From an uncultured Latescibacterota bacterium (lineage in GTDB: Bacteria; Latescibacterota; UBA2968), in NCBI GenBank assembly GCA_951812755.1, contig OX638329.1:605339-669338 (forward strand): a DNA stretch of 64,000 bases, in the 5' to 3' direction. Made by a program: the position numbers and the translations under genes. Position 1 is the stretch's first letter. Each line of letters begins with the position of its first letter. The notes below the pieces were generated by a model, which saw only the letters and a program-made list of their open reading frames with translations, searched no databases and had not been told where the DNA came from. Below are positions 35,859 through 44,245 of the stretch, in pieces.

Positions 35859-36038
35859 TACATATCTTTCACATGACCGCCCATTCATGGCTCAAAATGT
35901 ACCCTTGCACCTTTCATCTGTGCCCATCTGCGTCCATCCCTGTTTTCACAGGGACATGCCTGCGGATTAAATTCAGGTTGTGAACAAGTGTGTAATACAG
36001 CATATTGAAGGCATAATGAGGTGCCTGAGTTTCTTTTG
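35859..36038 (+). repeat. Leader region of the Rpn-like gene, repeated at 56872
   Basis: The words tacatatctttcac, ttcaggttgtgaacaag and catattgaaggcataatgag recur in the same order at 56872-57018. No ORF is present here. Confidence 0.65.
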
Positions 36039-36067
36039 AGCCTTTTTATCCCTCAATTCTGTGATAA

Positions 36068-37021
36068 TTGATTTTTTGGCCTGATATTTGCTTTGTGTCT
36101 GAGTGTTGCGCGTGTCCCACGCACTCATCCCATCAGACGCGAGGCATCTCACATGGCAGAATTCGATACGACTTTGCCGGCTTCACCCTCGGGCGCGAGG
36201 ACATTGAAGTTCTTGCAGTCATTGACACAGAGCAATACACTGTTGAAGCTCGCCAGACAGATAGCCTGATTCGCGTGCGTATGGATGACGAGAAGGTATT
36301 GGTCCACAACGAGTTTCAAACGACTGACAGCACCAATCCGCCTATGCGCATGGCAGGGTATATCGGACGTGCTATTGAGCATCACGGGTTGCCGATCTAT
36401 TCCAGCGTGATCTACCTGCGTCCCAATGCTGGGCGGCGCGATCCCGGGTACTATGTCCAGGAGCATCTCGACTACGAAATCACGATTCGGTATCGCGTGA
36501 TCAGACTGATCGAAATAGAAGGTCAACCCATCCTGAGCGCGGGACATTCAGGGCTGATTCCTTTCACGCCATTGATGAAGTCACCCGAAGGAGTGGCCTC
36601 GGATGCGTGGTTGCATCAGTGTATTCACACGGCTCGGACACGCCCTATCGCCCGGTCATATAGGGCGGATTATCTGGCTGGCATGGTGGCATTGAGCGAG
36701 TTGGTATATGCTTCTGAAACAATTTCTGCTATCATTTTCAAGGAGGGCATCATGGATCTGATCCGCGAATCATCTCTTTTTCAATCCCTTACCCAACAAA
36801 GCAGAGAGGAAAGTTTTGAGCAGGGCAGAGAGCAAGGCGAAAAAAGAAGCACGATCGAAGCTATCCTTGATGTGTTGGAGATTCGATTTGACCTGAGCGA
36901 AGCGCACCCTCTATCCACACGCATTGCCGCCATTGACGATTTGCAACGCCTCAAGCAGTTGCTCCGTGCGGCGATACAGTTGCCCAATCTCGAAGCATTT
37001 CAGCGCGTGTTAGATGCGTGA
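36068..37021 (+). CDS. Rpn/PD-(D/E)XK transposase-like nuclease, 5' end disrupted
   Basis: Up to 317 codons, open from a TTG at 36068, but the natural start is probably ATG 36153 in another frame (MAEFDTT, typical of the family). The conserved reading resumes one frame over at YDFAGFTLGREDIEVL, so a short deletion/frameshift seems to have removed part of the N-terminus. The core VHNEFQTTDSTNPPMRMAGY resembles the E-x-Q active site of Rpn (recombination-promoting nuclease) proteins, followed by GLPIYSSVIYLRP. The C-terminus has the EQGREQGEKRSTIEAIL tail common in this group. It was likely a mobile-DNA-associated nuclease; it may now be a pseudogene. Confidence 0.65.
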   Translation: MIFWPDICFVSECCACPTHSSHQTRGISHGRIRYDFAGFTLGREDIEVLAVIDTEQYTVEARQTDSLIRVRMDDEKVLVHNEFQTTDSTNPPMRMAGYIGRAIEHHGLPIYSSVIYLRPNAGRRDPGYYVQEHLDYEITIRYRVIRLIEIEGQPILSAGHSGLIPFTPLMKSPEGVASDAWLHQCIHTARTRPIARSYRADYLAGMVALSELVYASETISAIIFKEGIMDLIRESSLFQSLTQQSREESFEQGREQGEKRSTIEAILDVLEIRFDLSEAHPLSTRIAAIDDLQRLKQLLRAAIQLPNLEAFQRVLDA

Positions 37022-37027
37022 CGTGAT

Positions 37028-37160
37028 TTCCATAAGCCTGACGATATACAGGACATTGCGTAAGGAGGCGCAAAGAGAAAGCCGCTTTTACAGGCGGCTT
37101 ATTGCTCAAGCCGAGGACCGTTTCGATGACCATTTGAGAAGATTGAAAGGAAACATCTGA
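37028..37160 (+). pseudogene. Remnant of a HigB/Gp49-like toxin gene (middle and C-terminus)
   Basis: One frame reads FHKPDDIQDIA (toxin N-terminal third). After a junction, another frame reads SRFYRRLIAQAEDRFDDHLR, the C-terminal signature of Gp49/HigB RelE-fold toxins, and ends KGNI-stop at 37160. The core between them is missing. The stop overlaps the antitoxin ATG as TGATG, the ancestral coupled arrangement. Confidence 0.65.
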
Positions 37161-37338
37161 TGGGAACGTCCCTACAAAAAAAATAGCGTCTCTACCTCCT
37201 GAGAGACAGGCGCGGATTAAGGCCGAAACGGCGCATCTTCAGGCTACCTACATGACCCTGGAGGACTTGCGCCGGGCGCATGATATGACTCAGGCGCATC
37301 TGGCGAAATAACCTGGCAAAAGTTAGGGGACCATTGCG
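37160..37338 (+). pseudogene. Broken copy of the XRE antitoxin gene
   Basis: Nearly identical to the intact gene at 41335. A lost base in the A-run after ATGGGAACGTCCCTA shifts the frame; CAA and CAG codons have become TAA and TAG further on. The copy stops at about codon 59, where the leader of the BrnA-like gene begins. Confidence 0.85.
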
Positions 37339-37352
37339 AGGAGGGTAAAAAA

Positions 37353-37535
37353 ATGAACGAGAGCTTTTCTGGTCGAAAGTCTAAAAACGAGAAGTCGCGG
37401 ACAGACTTTGATTATTTGGATCGCGTGACAGATGAGGAGATTGATCAGGCGATAAAAGACGATCCCGATACTCTTATGCTTGATGACTGCGATATGACTC
37501 AGCTACGTGTCGTCTATCCGAAAAAAGCCTCGTAA
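37353..37535 (+). CDS. BrnA-like small antitoxin-type protein, copy 2
   Basis: 60 residues; GAGGAGGG precedes the ATG. It begins MNESFSGRKSKNEKSRTDFD and contains VTDEEIDQAIKDDPDTL and DDCDMTQLRVVYPKK. It is a paralog of the 35230 gene 2.1 kb upstream. It lies directly after the broken antitoxin remnant, with the junction just upstream of its ribosome binding site. A terminator overlaps its last codons, so it appears to be expressed alone. Function as an antitoxin is inferred from pattern only. Confidence 0.75.
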   Translation: MNESFSGRKSKNEKSRTDFDYLDRVTDEEIDQAIKDDPDTLMLDDCDMTQLRVVYPKKAS

Positions 37536-37557
37536 ACACACGAGGCTTTTTGATTTT
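37521..37557 (+). terminator. Rho-independent terminator
   Basis: AAAAGCCTCGT/ACGAGGCTTTT stem with a 6-nt loop, then TTGATTTTT. It overlaps the end of the BrnA-like gene. Confidence 0.85.
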
Positions 37558-37578
37558 TGGCTGCGATTTAATAATGAC

Positions 37579-37767
37579 TCATCTTCCCACCGGTTGCCCC
37601 AGGATCCAGTGCATTTTTGCGGACCTTTTTTCCCATGCTAAAAGATCCTCAAGTGCCTGCTTTTGTTGAGGGGATAACTCAAAATCTTCTGGTTTAGGAA
37701 CACTGAGAAACATAGCTTCCAGATCCTTCTGTGTAGCTGGTTCATTCCGGGGCTGGCTTTGGGACAT
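37579..37767 (-). CDS. Small hypothetical protein
   Basis: 62 residues from ATG 37767, which has GGAGGAG upstream. The longer frame to 37806 lacks a ribosome binding site. The protein is hydrophilic and helical (QKDLEAMFLSVPKPEDFELS, QQKQALEDLLAWEKR). No family is recognised. Its size and setting among toxin-antitoxin remnants would fit an antitoxin-like or addiction-related protein, without proof. Confidence 0.55.
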   Translation of the reverse strand: MSQSQPRNEPATQKDLEAMFLSVPKPEDFELSPQQKQALEDLLAWEKRSAKMHWILGQPVGR

Positions 37768-37928
37768 AACTCTCCTCCGGTTACAATGAAAAACAGAACT
37801 ACTCAAACAAGATGACTTTGAAACAATGTTAACATAAACTTGACAAATATAAGCAAAAAAATCTCATGAACAAACCAAAAGTTCTAATTTTAAAAAAATA
37901 ATTCCACAGAAATCAATTGCGTAAGCTA

Positions 37929-38189
37929 TCATCTCGCTTCCTTTTTGACCTTTTCCCAAGGAATGGGTTTTCCCCCTGTTCGTTCCATTTCTTTTAACGT
38001 TTGATCCGCTACTCGATTGTCAATCACGTCTTCCAAAAATTGAAAAATTTCTTCTTCTGGAATGCCCTGCTTTTGAGCTTTCACAGCAGCATTTTCAAAT
38101 GCTTCCCAAAGTTCTCTTTGTACATTTTCAGGTTTCTTGCCGATTGTTGGACAAGATTCTGGCACATCAATGGGGGTCGAAACAGCCAT
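37929..38189 (-). CDS. Small hypothetical protein (antitoxin-like tail)
   Basis: 86 residues; AAGGAG sits upstream of ATG 38189. It is a charged helical protein with ELWEAFENAAVKAQKQGIPE, EEIFQFLEDVIDN and a C-terminus GGKPIPWEKVKKEAR resembling the ends of small antitoxins. It is preceded on the same strand by the DUF2779 gene (88 bp). The ~160 bp between it and the 37579 gene is AT-rich with no visible gene. Confidence 0.55.
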   Translation of the reverse strand: MAVSTPIDVPESCPTIGKKPENVQRELWEAFENAAVKAQKQGIPEEEIFQFLEDVIDNRVADQTLKEMERTGGKPIPWEKVKKEAR

Positions 38190-38276
38190 TGAGATACTCC
38201 TTCAGAAGAATAGTGGAATGATCATTACAACAAATGTAGCCAAAGCAAACAGATTCTTCAAGAGAATTCACCCGGA

Positions 38277-39731
38277 TTATTTCGAAAGATACTTCACGAG
38301 TTCTACCATTGCCAGAGTGTCGTGCTCACAATAAGCTAATAACTCGCGTACCAGCCGTCGGCACTCGACGGTATCAGTCTCAGGGTTGATGATTTGTAAA
38401 TAGGTCGTGCCCGCCGCGCTTCCGTCCTGTACGTCACCGAGCGATCCATAGTCGAGGTGCGGTGCCATGGTGGGTAGTACCTTCTTGATTGACCACGAGC
38501 CGTGCATATCGGGATGATAGTAAGTCCTCCGCACGATGGGAAGGAGATCCACGAGTCGGTCCGTCAATTTGTGCAGTTCCTCGGCGAGATCGGGGTAGCG
38601 GGCTATCAGGGCGTTTAAAACGGTCTTTTCATAGCTTCCATAAGCGAAGATAGGTCCTTCCTTCCCTATGGTCTCTATCAGCGCTTCCGCACAGGTACGC
38701 ATCGGCGCGTTGCCGCTGGTGTCAAGATATTCTTCGTGCTGAAGCTCTCCGCTGGCCAGCTCAATGTGACAGGACCATTGAAATGGCAATGCCTGGTAGG
38801 GGCGCGTGCCTTCCCAGATGGGAACCGCGAATTGGATGGTCTCAAAGTCGAGGTAGTAACGCGGATATCCATATGCGCCGATCTCAGCGGTCTCTGGTGT
38901 CAGTTCTGGCTCACCCGTTATCGTGATACGTCGTACCCGTTCTTGTGTGGCACTGCTCAAACGGCCTTCAGGTATGTCGCGGATGTCTTCAATGCCTTCA
39001 GCGGTCAAGGCGTTCTGAAGTTGAGGGGAAATACGAGGCAGATGTCGCAGCGGATATTCGGTCTCTTCGCCGCGGCAATAATCGATAAAGGGACAGGAAT
39101 AGGGATCCTCGCATTGGGATCCCATTTCGATTTCGGGTTCGCCGCTGTTGAGCATTTCTCTGTAGCGCTGCACCCATTGGGGGACTTCTCGGATCAGTTC
39201 TCGCACTTCTTCCGTGATGTCTTCATAGTGAAACAGGCCCCGGTAATCGCCGTTGCCGGGGTACACGAACTGATTGTCGATGTGACAGAGATAGATCGTT
39301 TTGACCGGGATGCCCGCACATTTTAGCACCCAGGTCTGCACTGCACTATCTGCATAATGATGATCTTTGACTGAGGTGCTGGATTTTACTTCGATGAGTT
39401 CAAAGCCTTCGCGGCAGGGCTTGAGGACATCTACGCGGACCAGAACATCATGCGCTTTGAAGGTGGCTTCGAAGATCGGTGTATCGGGCTGTTCTGTTAG
39501 CAGACGTCGGGTGTGCTCTACAGCAGCGTTCGCTCCGTGATCGTAGGAGACGAGCACTCCGTCCGGATATTGAGCGCGAGCTATATCGTTGACGTTATCG
39601 CCCGCAGCAAAGCGCTGCTCGACATCGGAGCCGTATTCGATGAGATCGGATCGATACACCTCCAGCCACAGACGCTTTTCACACTGGCGACCCGCCATGA
39701 TTTTCGATTTGGAGAGATAATGTTTTGTCAT
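38277..39731 (-). CDS. DUF2779 protein: Cas4-like nuclease plus DnaQ-like exonuclease-like domain
   Basis: 484 residues. The N-terminus LSKSKIMAGRQCEKRLWLEV with the later CEDPYSCPFIDYC gives the four-Cys iron-sulfur pattern of Cas4/AddB-type PD-(D/E)XK nucleases; FELIEVKSSTSVKDHH holds the catalytic E-x-K. The C-terminal half (DUF2779) reads YYLDFETIQFAVPIW, an RNase H-like DxE site, with CEHDTLAMVELVK near the end. Such proteins are common in accessory/defence regions; their role is unproven. A WYL-regulator fragment lies immediately upstream. Confidence 0.82.
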   Translation of the reverse strand: MTKHYLSKSKIMAGRQCEKRLWLEVYRSDLIEYGSDVEQRFAAGDNVNDIARAQYPDGVLVSYDHGANAAVEHTRRLLTEQPDTPIFEATFKAHDVLVRVDVLKPCREGFELIEVKSSTSVKDHHYADSAVQTWVLKCAGIPVKTIYLCHIDNQFVYPGNGDYRGLFHYEDITEEVRELIREVPQWVQRYREMLNSGEPEIEMGSQCEDPYSCPFIDYCRGEETEYPLRHLPRISPQLQNALTAEGIEDIRDIPEGRLSSATQERVRRITITGEPELTPETAEIGAYGYPRYYLDFETIQFAVPIWEGTRPYQALPFQWSCHIELASGELQHEEYLDTSGNAPMRTCAEALIETIGKEGPIFAYGSYEKTVLNALIARYPDLAEELHKLTDRLVDLLPIVRRTYYHPDMHGSWSIKKVLPTMAPHLDYGSLGDVQDGSAAGTTYLQIINPETDTVECRRLVRELLAYCEHDTLAMVELVKYLSK

Positions 39732-39734
39732 GGT

Positions 39735-39840
39735 TTATTTGCTTTGTTCAAGTGGTTTGTTAAGCGTATCTATGCCATGACTTAAAATCCACGATTTTAT
39801 TTTATCAAACCACCTGGTCGGAAGGAAAGTTAGAGTCTGT
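39735..39840 (-). pseudogene. C-terminal fragment of a WYL-domain regulator
   Basis: The last ~25 codons before the DUF2779 start read WFDKIKSWILSHGIDTLNKP. This closely resembles YEIKSWILSHGADAEVLEP at the end of the intact WYL regulator at 47448. The rest of the gene is missing, and the frame above it does not look coding. It is probably a relic of a regulator that once preceded the DUF2779 gene. Confidence 0.5.
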
Positions 39841-39886
39841 CTGGGGATTACCCAACTACTGAGAGGTTCTGTTTTTTGTTGCTGGC

Positions 39887-41065
39887 TTAGATATTTTTTA
39901 AGGACTCTCTGAGTGCCCAAAAGGAATCCTCCTCTGCCACGAGTTTTATCAACTCACTTGCCGCCTCATAGAATCTCTCCTCTTGATCTTCGCAAGATTC
40001 CGTTCCTAAAAAAACATCCAGCATGGGCTTTCGTATGTGAATTGGGTTCTGTTTATTTGGTTCATTGTGATCGTCCAGGTGATTGTAAAACTCCCATCCA
40101 TCGTTTAACTGTGCTACTTTTTTTGACAATTCTTCCACTAATTTTTTATACTCCTCTTTTTTATTATAAAAATCACGTAGTGAGTAGGGAAAACTAATAA
40201 TCAAACAGAAATCAGGTCCCTTAACACGGTCAATCGGCTCTGTTTTGTGATCTTCTCCATCTAACAAAACACCTACAAATATATCTCCTGGACTATGATC
40301 AGAATTAGGTTCATCCCAAGCTAATAGTTGTATCCCTATCCTTCCATAATAATCATCTTTCCCGCGTTGGATGGGAATAGATAAATCATAATCTTTTTTT
40401 ATCATTTTTTTCCATTCTTCGTCTTGCTCCTCTCGGCCCTTCACTCTCTCTATGAGGTTTTTTATATTTTTTTTGAAATCCGTTATAAGGTTGTTTATAT
40501 TTTTCTTGAGATCTATCGCTTCATAATAATACCGTGTTAATGAATGAGATATTGGCGCTGGTGGACCTAATCCTACACTTTTTAGTAGCTGCTGAAAGTC
40601 TTTGACAAGAAGTTCGCTATTATTACTTTTCTCTATTAAATCGTATATATCGCTCCAGCATAAAGCGAGGTCGGGGTCTTGTTCGTGTTGCTGTTGTGTC
40701 GCAGTAATTAGAACGATGCGATAATCGTCGAAGTTCTCTTTGGCGTAGTCTTTGTAATTCGCAAGCTGATTTTCGTCAAGGCGACGCCATGTCTTGTGTT
40801 CAAAGATAATCGCTTTGTTCTCACCGTTAAAATGACAAACCATATCAGGGAACTTGCCGTCAAGATTTTCCTGAGTGCGCCACTCACAGTCATAATTCCC
40901 AATACTCCAATTCAGTTTTTCTTCCAAGTCTTGTAAAAAAAACTTTCCAAAAACGTGATACTTGTTCAGAATCCATGCAAAGCCTTCAGTGATGAAGTTT
41001 TCCAAAGGATCTCGGTTTTCTCTTGGAGAATACCTTCTAAGTGCTTCAAATAAGCCTGTTGCCAT
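39887..41065 (-). CDS. PD-(D/E)XK nuclease-like protein of unknown family
   Basis: 392 residues; a consensus AAAGGAGGT precedes ATG 41065. The N-terminal part has NFITEGFAWILNKY, then GKFPDMVCHFN and AIIFEHKTWRRLDENQL, a PD...(E)xK site at about residues 72-92 with a following QLANYKDY helix. This resembles PD-(D/E)XK superfamily proteins found in defence islands. The C-terminal two thirds is Lys-rich and AT-rich (DLKKNINNLITDFKKNIKNL), unlike the GC-rich core genes, suggesting transfer. The target is unknown. Confidence 0.68.
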   Translation of the reverse strand: MATGLFEALRRYSPRENRDPLENFITEGFAWILNKYHVFGKFFLQDLEEKLNWSIGNYDCEWRTQENLDGKFPDMVCHFNGENKAIIFEHKTWRRLDENQLANYKDYAKENFDDYRIVLITATQQQHEQDPDLALCWSDIYDLIEKSNNSELLVKDFQQLLKSVGLGPPAPISHSLTRYYYEAIDLKKNINNLITDFKKNIKNLIERVKGREEQDEEWKKMIKKDYDLSIPIQRGKDDYYGRIGIQLLAWDEPNSDHSPGDIFVGVLLDGEDHKTEPIDRVKGPDFCLIISFPYSLRDFYNKKEEYKKLVEELSKKVAQLNDGWEFYNHLDDHNEPNKQNPIHIRKPMLDVFLGTESCEDQEERFYEAASELIKLVAEEDSFWALRESLKNI

Positions 41066-41225
41066 TTTCTACCTCCTTTTTTGCTAATAAAACAACCCTT
41101 TTCTATGCAATATAATTTCTACCCTCAGAAAACCAAACTCAACAAGTACATAAAAATGTAAGGGTTAAAGTTTGGATTGCAAATGCTTTCTGCTGTCAGA
41201 AAAATGATGTCCTTTTATTATTGTC

Positions 41226-41254
41226 TTGAAACTATATTGCTCTGAAGCTATTAT
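41226..41254 (+). promoter_or_regulatory. Sigma-70-like promoter of the toxin-antitoxin remnant
   Basis: TTGAAA, 17-bp spacer, TATTAT, seven bp before the toxin-stub ATG at 41262. The AT-rich ~160 bp before it (41066-41225) shows no gene. Confidence 0.55.
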
Positions 41255-41261
41255 TGAAATA

Positions 41262-41334
41262 ATGGAATGGATTGTTGAATTTCATCCTGCGTTTGAACGC
41301 GAGTTCGACAAGTATCCCGAAAAGGAAACATCTG
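41262..41334 (+). pseudogene. 5' stub of a HigB/Gp49-like toxin gene
   Basis: ATG 41262 starts MEWIVEFHPAFEREFDKYPE, the N-terminus of Gp49/HigB toxins. It then runs directly into the antitoxin leader, so all catalytic parts are deleted. The frame continues out of phase to a stop at 41378. Confidence 0.78.
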
Positions 41335-41664
41335 ATGGGAACGTCTCTACAAGAAAAAATAGCGTCTCTGCCTCCTGAGAGACAGGCGCGGATTAAGGCC
41401 GAAACGGCGCACCTTCAGGCTACCTACATGACCTTGAAGGACTTGCGCCGGGCGCATGATATGACTCAGGTGCATCTGGCAAAACAACTTGGCAAAAGTC
41501 AGGTGACCATTGCACAGATGGAAAAACGTACGGACTTGCTGCTTTCGACACTCCGCCACTATGTCGAGGCTTTGGGAGGTCGGCTTGATCTTGTGGTGCA
41601 ATTTCCGGATCGAGCACCCATCATTATAGAGCAACTAAGCGGCGAGATTGAAAGTGATAAGTGA
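41335..41664 (+). CDS. XRE-family (HigA-like) antitoxin, intact but orphan
   Basis: 109 residues from ATG 41335 with AAGGAAA upstream; the frame's longer version from 41272 is out-of-phase toxin DNA. A helix-turn-helix is visible: THDMTQ-like AHDMTQVHLAKQLGKSQVTI followed by AQMEKRTDLLLSTLRHYVEALGG, typical of HigA-type antitoxins that end with a beta-strand/acidic tail (VVQFPDRAPIIIEQL). It would repress its own promoter and bind a HigB toxin, but only a 20-codon toxin stub remains upstream. A broken paralog lies at 37160. Confidence 0.87.
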   Translation: MGTSLQEKIASLPPERQARIKAETAHLQATYMTLKDLRRAHDMTQVHLAKQLGKSQVTIAQMEKRTDLLLSTLRHYVEALGGRLDLVVQFPDRAPIIIEQLSGEIESDK

Positions 41665-41766
41665 TTTTTTGAGAAGAAAATACCTGCTCGGCACCCTCTT
41701 CTGTGCATTGCGGCAGTCAACTGGAACAGCACGGTTTGAGCGACAACGATATGATACCTTTTTCAC

Positions 41767-43434
41767 TCACTCTATCAACAAATGCCACTTCAGGCCCGAA
41801 CCGGGCAGGGTGACGCTTACGTCTTTCACGTTTAGTGCATCTAAAGTCCCTGGCAGGTTGCCGCGCAGGAGGAAGCCCTGGTCTTCATAAGGACCGATGA
41901 GAGAGTCTTCTTTGTTGTCCAATTTGATCTTTTTGCCTTCTGTCGTGGTAAAGATGATGTCCTTAAATTTGCGGGGTTTGCCAATATCAGCGGTGGCATA
42001 TACTTTGCCCAGGATCTGTGTGGGATCTAAGGAAAAGCGGCTGGCAACAGCGGGCGTGGTCCATCGCTGGCACGACATTTCAAGGGTCACGACCTCATCG
42101 CCCTTTTTGTTGCGTCCCACAATGCGCACGGGTTTGTCAAATACTTTGACCTGAGATCCGGTAAAAGCCGCGATGCGGTCATCGAGCAAGGGGTGTGAGC
42201 GAAATGCTTGCAAGTTCTTTTGATCGGCCCCGACGTAATCCGTGTAATACCGCAGTTTTTTCAATACCCGCGTCATTTCAGCAAGCCCTTCCTGTCCGTA
42301 TTGCTGCTCCAGATATAACGCGGCCATTGCATCGGCCTCTTCTTCCATGGATCGCGGGTAGCCTTCAAAAAACACATCTGTTGCTGACTTGACCAAAGCA
42401 TAAGCCAGTCCGCCAAATATCACTGCTTTTTCCGCTTTGTTTTCATCTGATTTGGCTCCGGCAATGACGCCTACCAGCACGCCCACGCCTGCTGCAATGG
42501 CCTGTTTCTTTTGCTCGTTGCGATAAATCCGATAGCTGTGCCGTCGCTCTACATGGGCGATTTCATGGGCAATTACGCCTTCAATTTCCAAATCGCTCTC
42601 CGTGGTCTCTAACAAACCCCGATTGACAAATACAAATCCCGTGGGCAGTGCATAAGCGTTGACTTCGTCGTCTTCCATTACCGAAAACCGATACTGATAT
42701 CCCTGCAATGGTACCGGCCAATTGTCCAGTACCCGTTGCCCAATCTCTCTCGCCTTGACCTGCAATGCGTGGTCAGTTGACAATTGTCCCATGCTTTGTA
42801 CCTGTTGCGATGCGTATAGCCCCAGTGTTCGCTCGGTGGCATAATCGCTCACCAGAGGCATTCGCATAAAACACAGCTTGCAGGCGCGCATGCCCGCGCC
42901 TTCTGCTTCGGTATGGGTGTAAAATGCCTGTTGTTTGTCGGCATCGGGCAGGTGATTGGACGAAGCCACATGGAACATCAGGCTTTGTGTATTGCCTATC
43001 AAGGATGGTGAGACCTCGGTCTCTTCACCTGTCTTAAAACACAGCGCAAAACCCATATCAAAAGCCGCGCGATCAATGGATGGCGAATGCAATGGCTGAG
43101 AGAATCGCACCAGTCCCTTTCCCAGCCGCGCACTTGTAAACTCGACTTCTATGGCATCGTCTCGCGTTTTGACTGATCGAATCTGCACGGGTTCATCTTT
43201 TTCTATGCGAAACAGGGTTGGATATTTCCGGGAATGCGCGTAATAATACACATTGCCCCCATGCTCGTAATACGTCATGGGATTTTGATGAATACTACCC
43301 CGCAGGGTCACGTTGTGTCCCTTCAATACCTTCTCTAATTCCTTTCCTAAACGTCCCGATACCTTATCTGCTATCACTTCACCACTTGCACAGAGACACA
43401 ACACAATGCACATAAAACGGATGAGATTGATCAT
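41767..43434 (-). CDS. Secreted M48-family metallopeptidase
   Basis: 555 residues from ATG 43434 (MINLIRFMCIVLCLCASG), with AGGAA upstream; the frame to 43467 lacks a better site. A signal peptide is present. VIAHEIAHVERRHSYRIY carries the HExxH zinc motif and EEEADAMAALYL the third ligand Glu, as in M48 peptidases. A glycine-rich hydrophobic segment (AIAAGVGVLVGVIAG) follows the zinc site. The N-terminal ~170 residues and the C-terminal ~130 residues are unassigned. It is probably a periplasmic or membrane-associated protease in envelope maintenance (BepA/YggG-like in general layout). Confidence 0.88.
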   Translation of the reverse strand: MINLIRFMCIVLCLCASGEVIADKVSGRLGKELEKVLKGHNVTLRGSIHQNPMTYYEHGGNVYYYAHSRKYPTLFRIEKDEPVQIRSVKTRDDAIEVEFTSARLGKGLVRFSQPLHSPSIDRAAFDMGFALCFKTGEETEVSPSLIGNTQSLMFHVASSNHLPDADKQQAFYTHTEAEGAGMRACKLCFMRMPLVSDYATERTLGLYASQQVQSMGQLSTDHALQVKAREIGQRVLDNWPVPLQGYQYRFSVMEDDEVNAYALPTGFVFVNRGLLETTESDLEIEGVIAHEIAHVERRHSYRIYRNEQKKQAIAAGVGVLVGVIAGAKSDENKAEKAVIFGGLAYALVKSATDVFFEGYPRSMEEEADAMAALYLEQQYGQEGLAEMTRVLKKLRYYTDYVGADQKNLQAFRSHPLLDDRIAAFTGSQVKVFDKPVRIVGRNKKGDEVVTLEMSCQRWTTPAVASRFSLDPTQILGKVYATADIGKPRKFKDIIFTTTEGKKIKLDNKEDSLIGPYEDQGFLLRGNLPGTLDALNVKDVSVTLPGSGLKWHLLIE

Positions 43435-43536
43435 TGCCCTATTCCTTTCTTTTGATGTTAGACTCACCGGATTTTAGTAATTACAGAGCAGTCAATATAT
43501 GATAAAATCCCCTTTGATTTTAATAAAATGCGTGCA

Positions 43537-43569
43537 GGGCTGGCTGTGTATTGTAAGCACAGTCAGCCC
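43537..43569. terminator. Hairpin between OMP and M48 genes
   Basis: GGGCTGGCTGTG/CACAGTCAGCCC, a 12-bp stem with one G-T pair, 14 bp after the OMP stop on the minus strand. No strong T-run. Confidence 0.5.
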
Positions 43570-43583
43570 CTGTGATTTAAAGG

Positions 43584-44135
43584 CTAAAACAAATATCCCA
43601 ATACGAGTGAGAATTCATTGATAGCTACTGTCACATTCTGTGCGCTCAACAAGCTCTCTTTTTGGGCAAAGCTCACGCCTCTGGATTCCAGTCCCAGAGA
43701 AAATTTCTCACCTATAAATCGTTTTACACCCAGTGCCGCGGTAAATGCAAATTTGGTGCCTGTGTCGTAAAGCGGGATGGGGTCGCTTGCGCCCAATCCG
43801 GCTTCGATATAGATGCGCGTTGGTTTTCCCGCCCGCCAACTGTATCGATAGGTCGCGAATATATCGCCCATATAGGTTTCCGTGTTGCCCAGACTGCTGG
43901 TAATTTCATAAGCTGCGGCGCCATAGCGCACGCCAATGGCCTGGGTCTGTGTCAGGTTGTAGATGAGTTGGGCGCCGATATACCCTGCGGTACCCGGTGG
44001 CGATGGTTCCATGTCGTTGAGTATGGTGTGTCCACTCAGTGCGAGAAAGACTTCGATACGTTTGGCCTGGTCCTGGGCGTGAACGCTCTGAAGCGTGAGA
44101 AATAGAATTGAAACTACGACTATGATGCGTGACAT
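43584..44135 (-). CDS. Outer-membrane beta-barrel protein
   Basis: 183 residues from ATG 44135, preceded by GGAG. Signal peptide MSRIIVVVSILFLTLQSVHAQ. Alternating strands follow (GTAGYIGAQLIYNL, AIGVRYGAAAYEI, YMGDIFATYRYSW, IYIEAGLGAS, FAFTAALGVKRFIG), and the protein ends in FSLVLGYLF, a C-terminal aromatic strand as in OmpA/OmpX-like barrels recognised by the BAM machinery. No specific function is suggested. Confidence 0.75.
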   Translation of the reverse strand: MSRIIVVVSILFLTLQSVHAQDQAKRIEVFLALSGHTILNDMEPSPPGTAGYIGAQLIYNLTQTQAIGVRYGAAAYEITSSLGNTETYMGDIFATYRYSWRAGKPTRIYIEAGLGASDPIPLYDTGTKFAFTAALGVKRFIGEKFSLGLESRGVSFAQKESLLSAQNVTVAINEFSLVLGYLF

Positions 44136-44245
44136 TAAAATCTCCATGTTGGTGTGTGGCTTTGAAAAAGGAAAAGAGAAAGGATTTAGATCGGTCAGGT
44201 AAAGATATTCTTAAACATTGTATCTCTCCTTTGCATGTCATGGGG

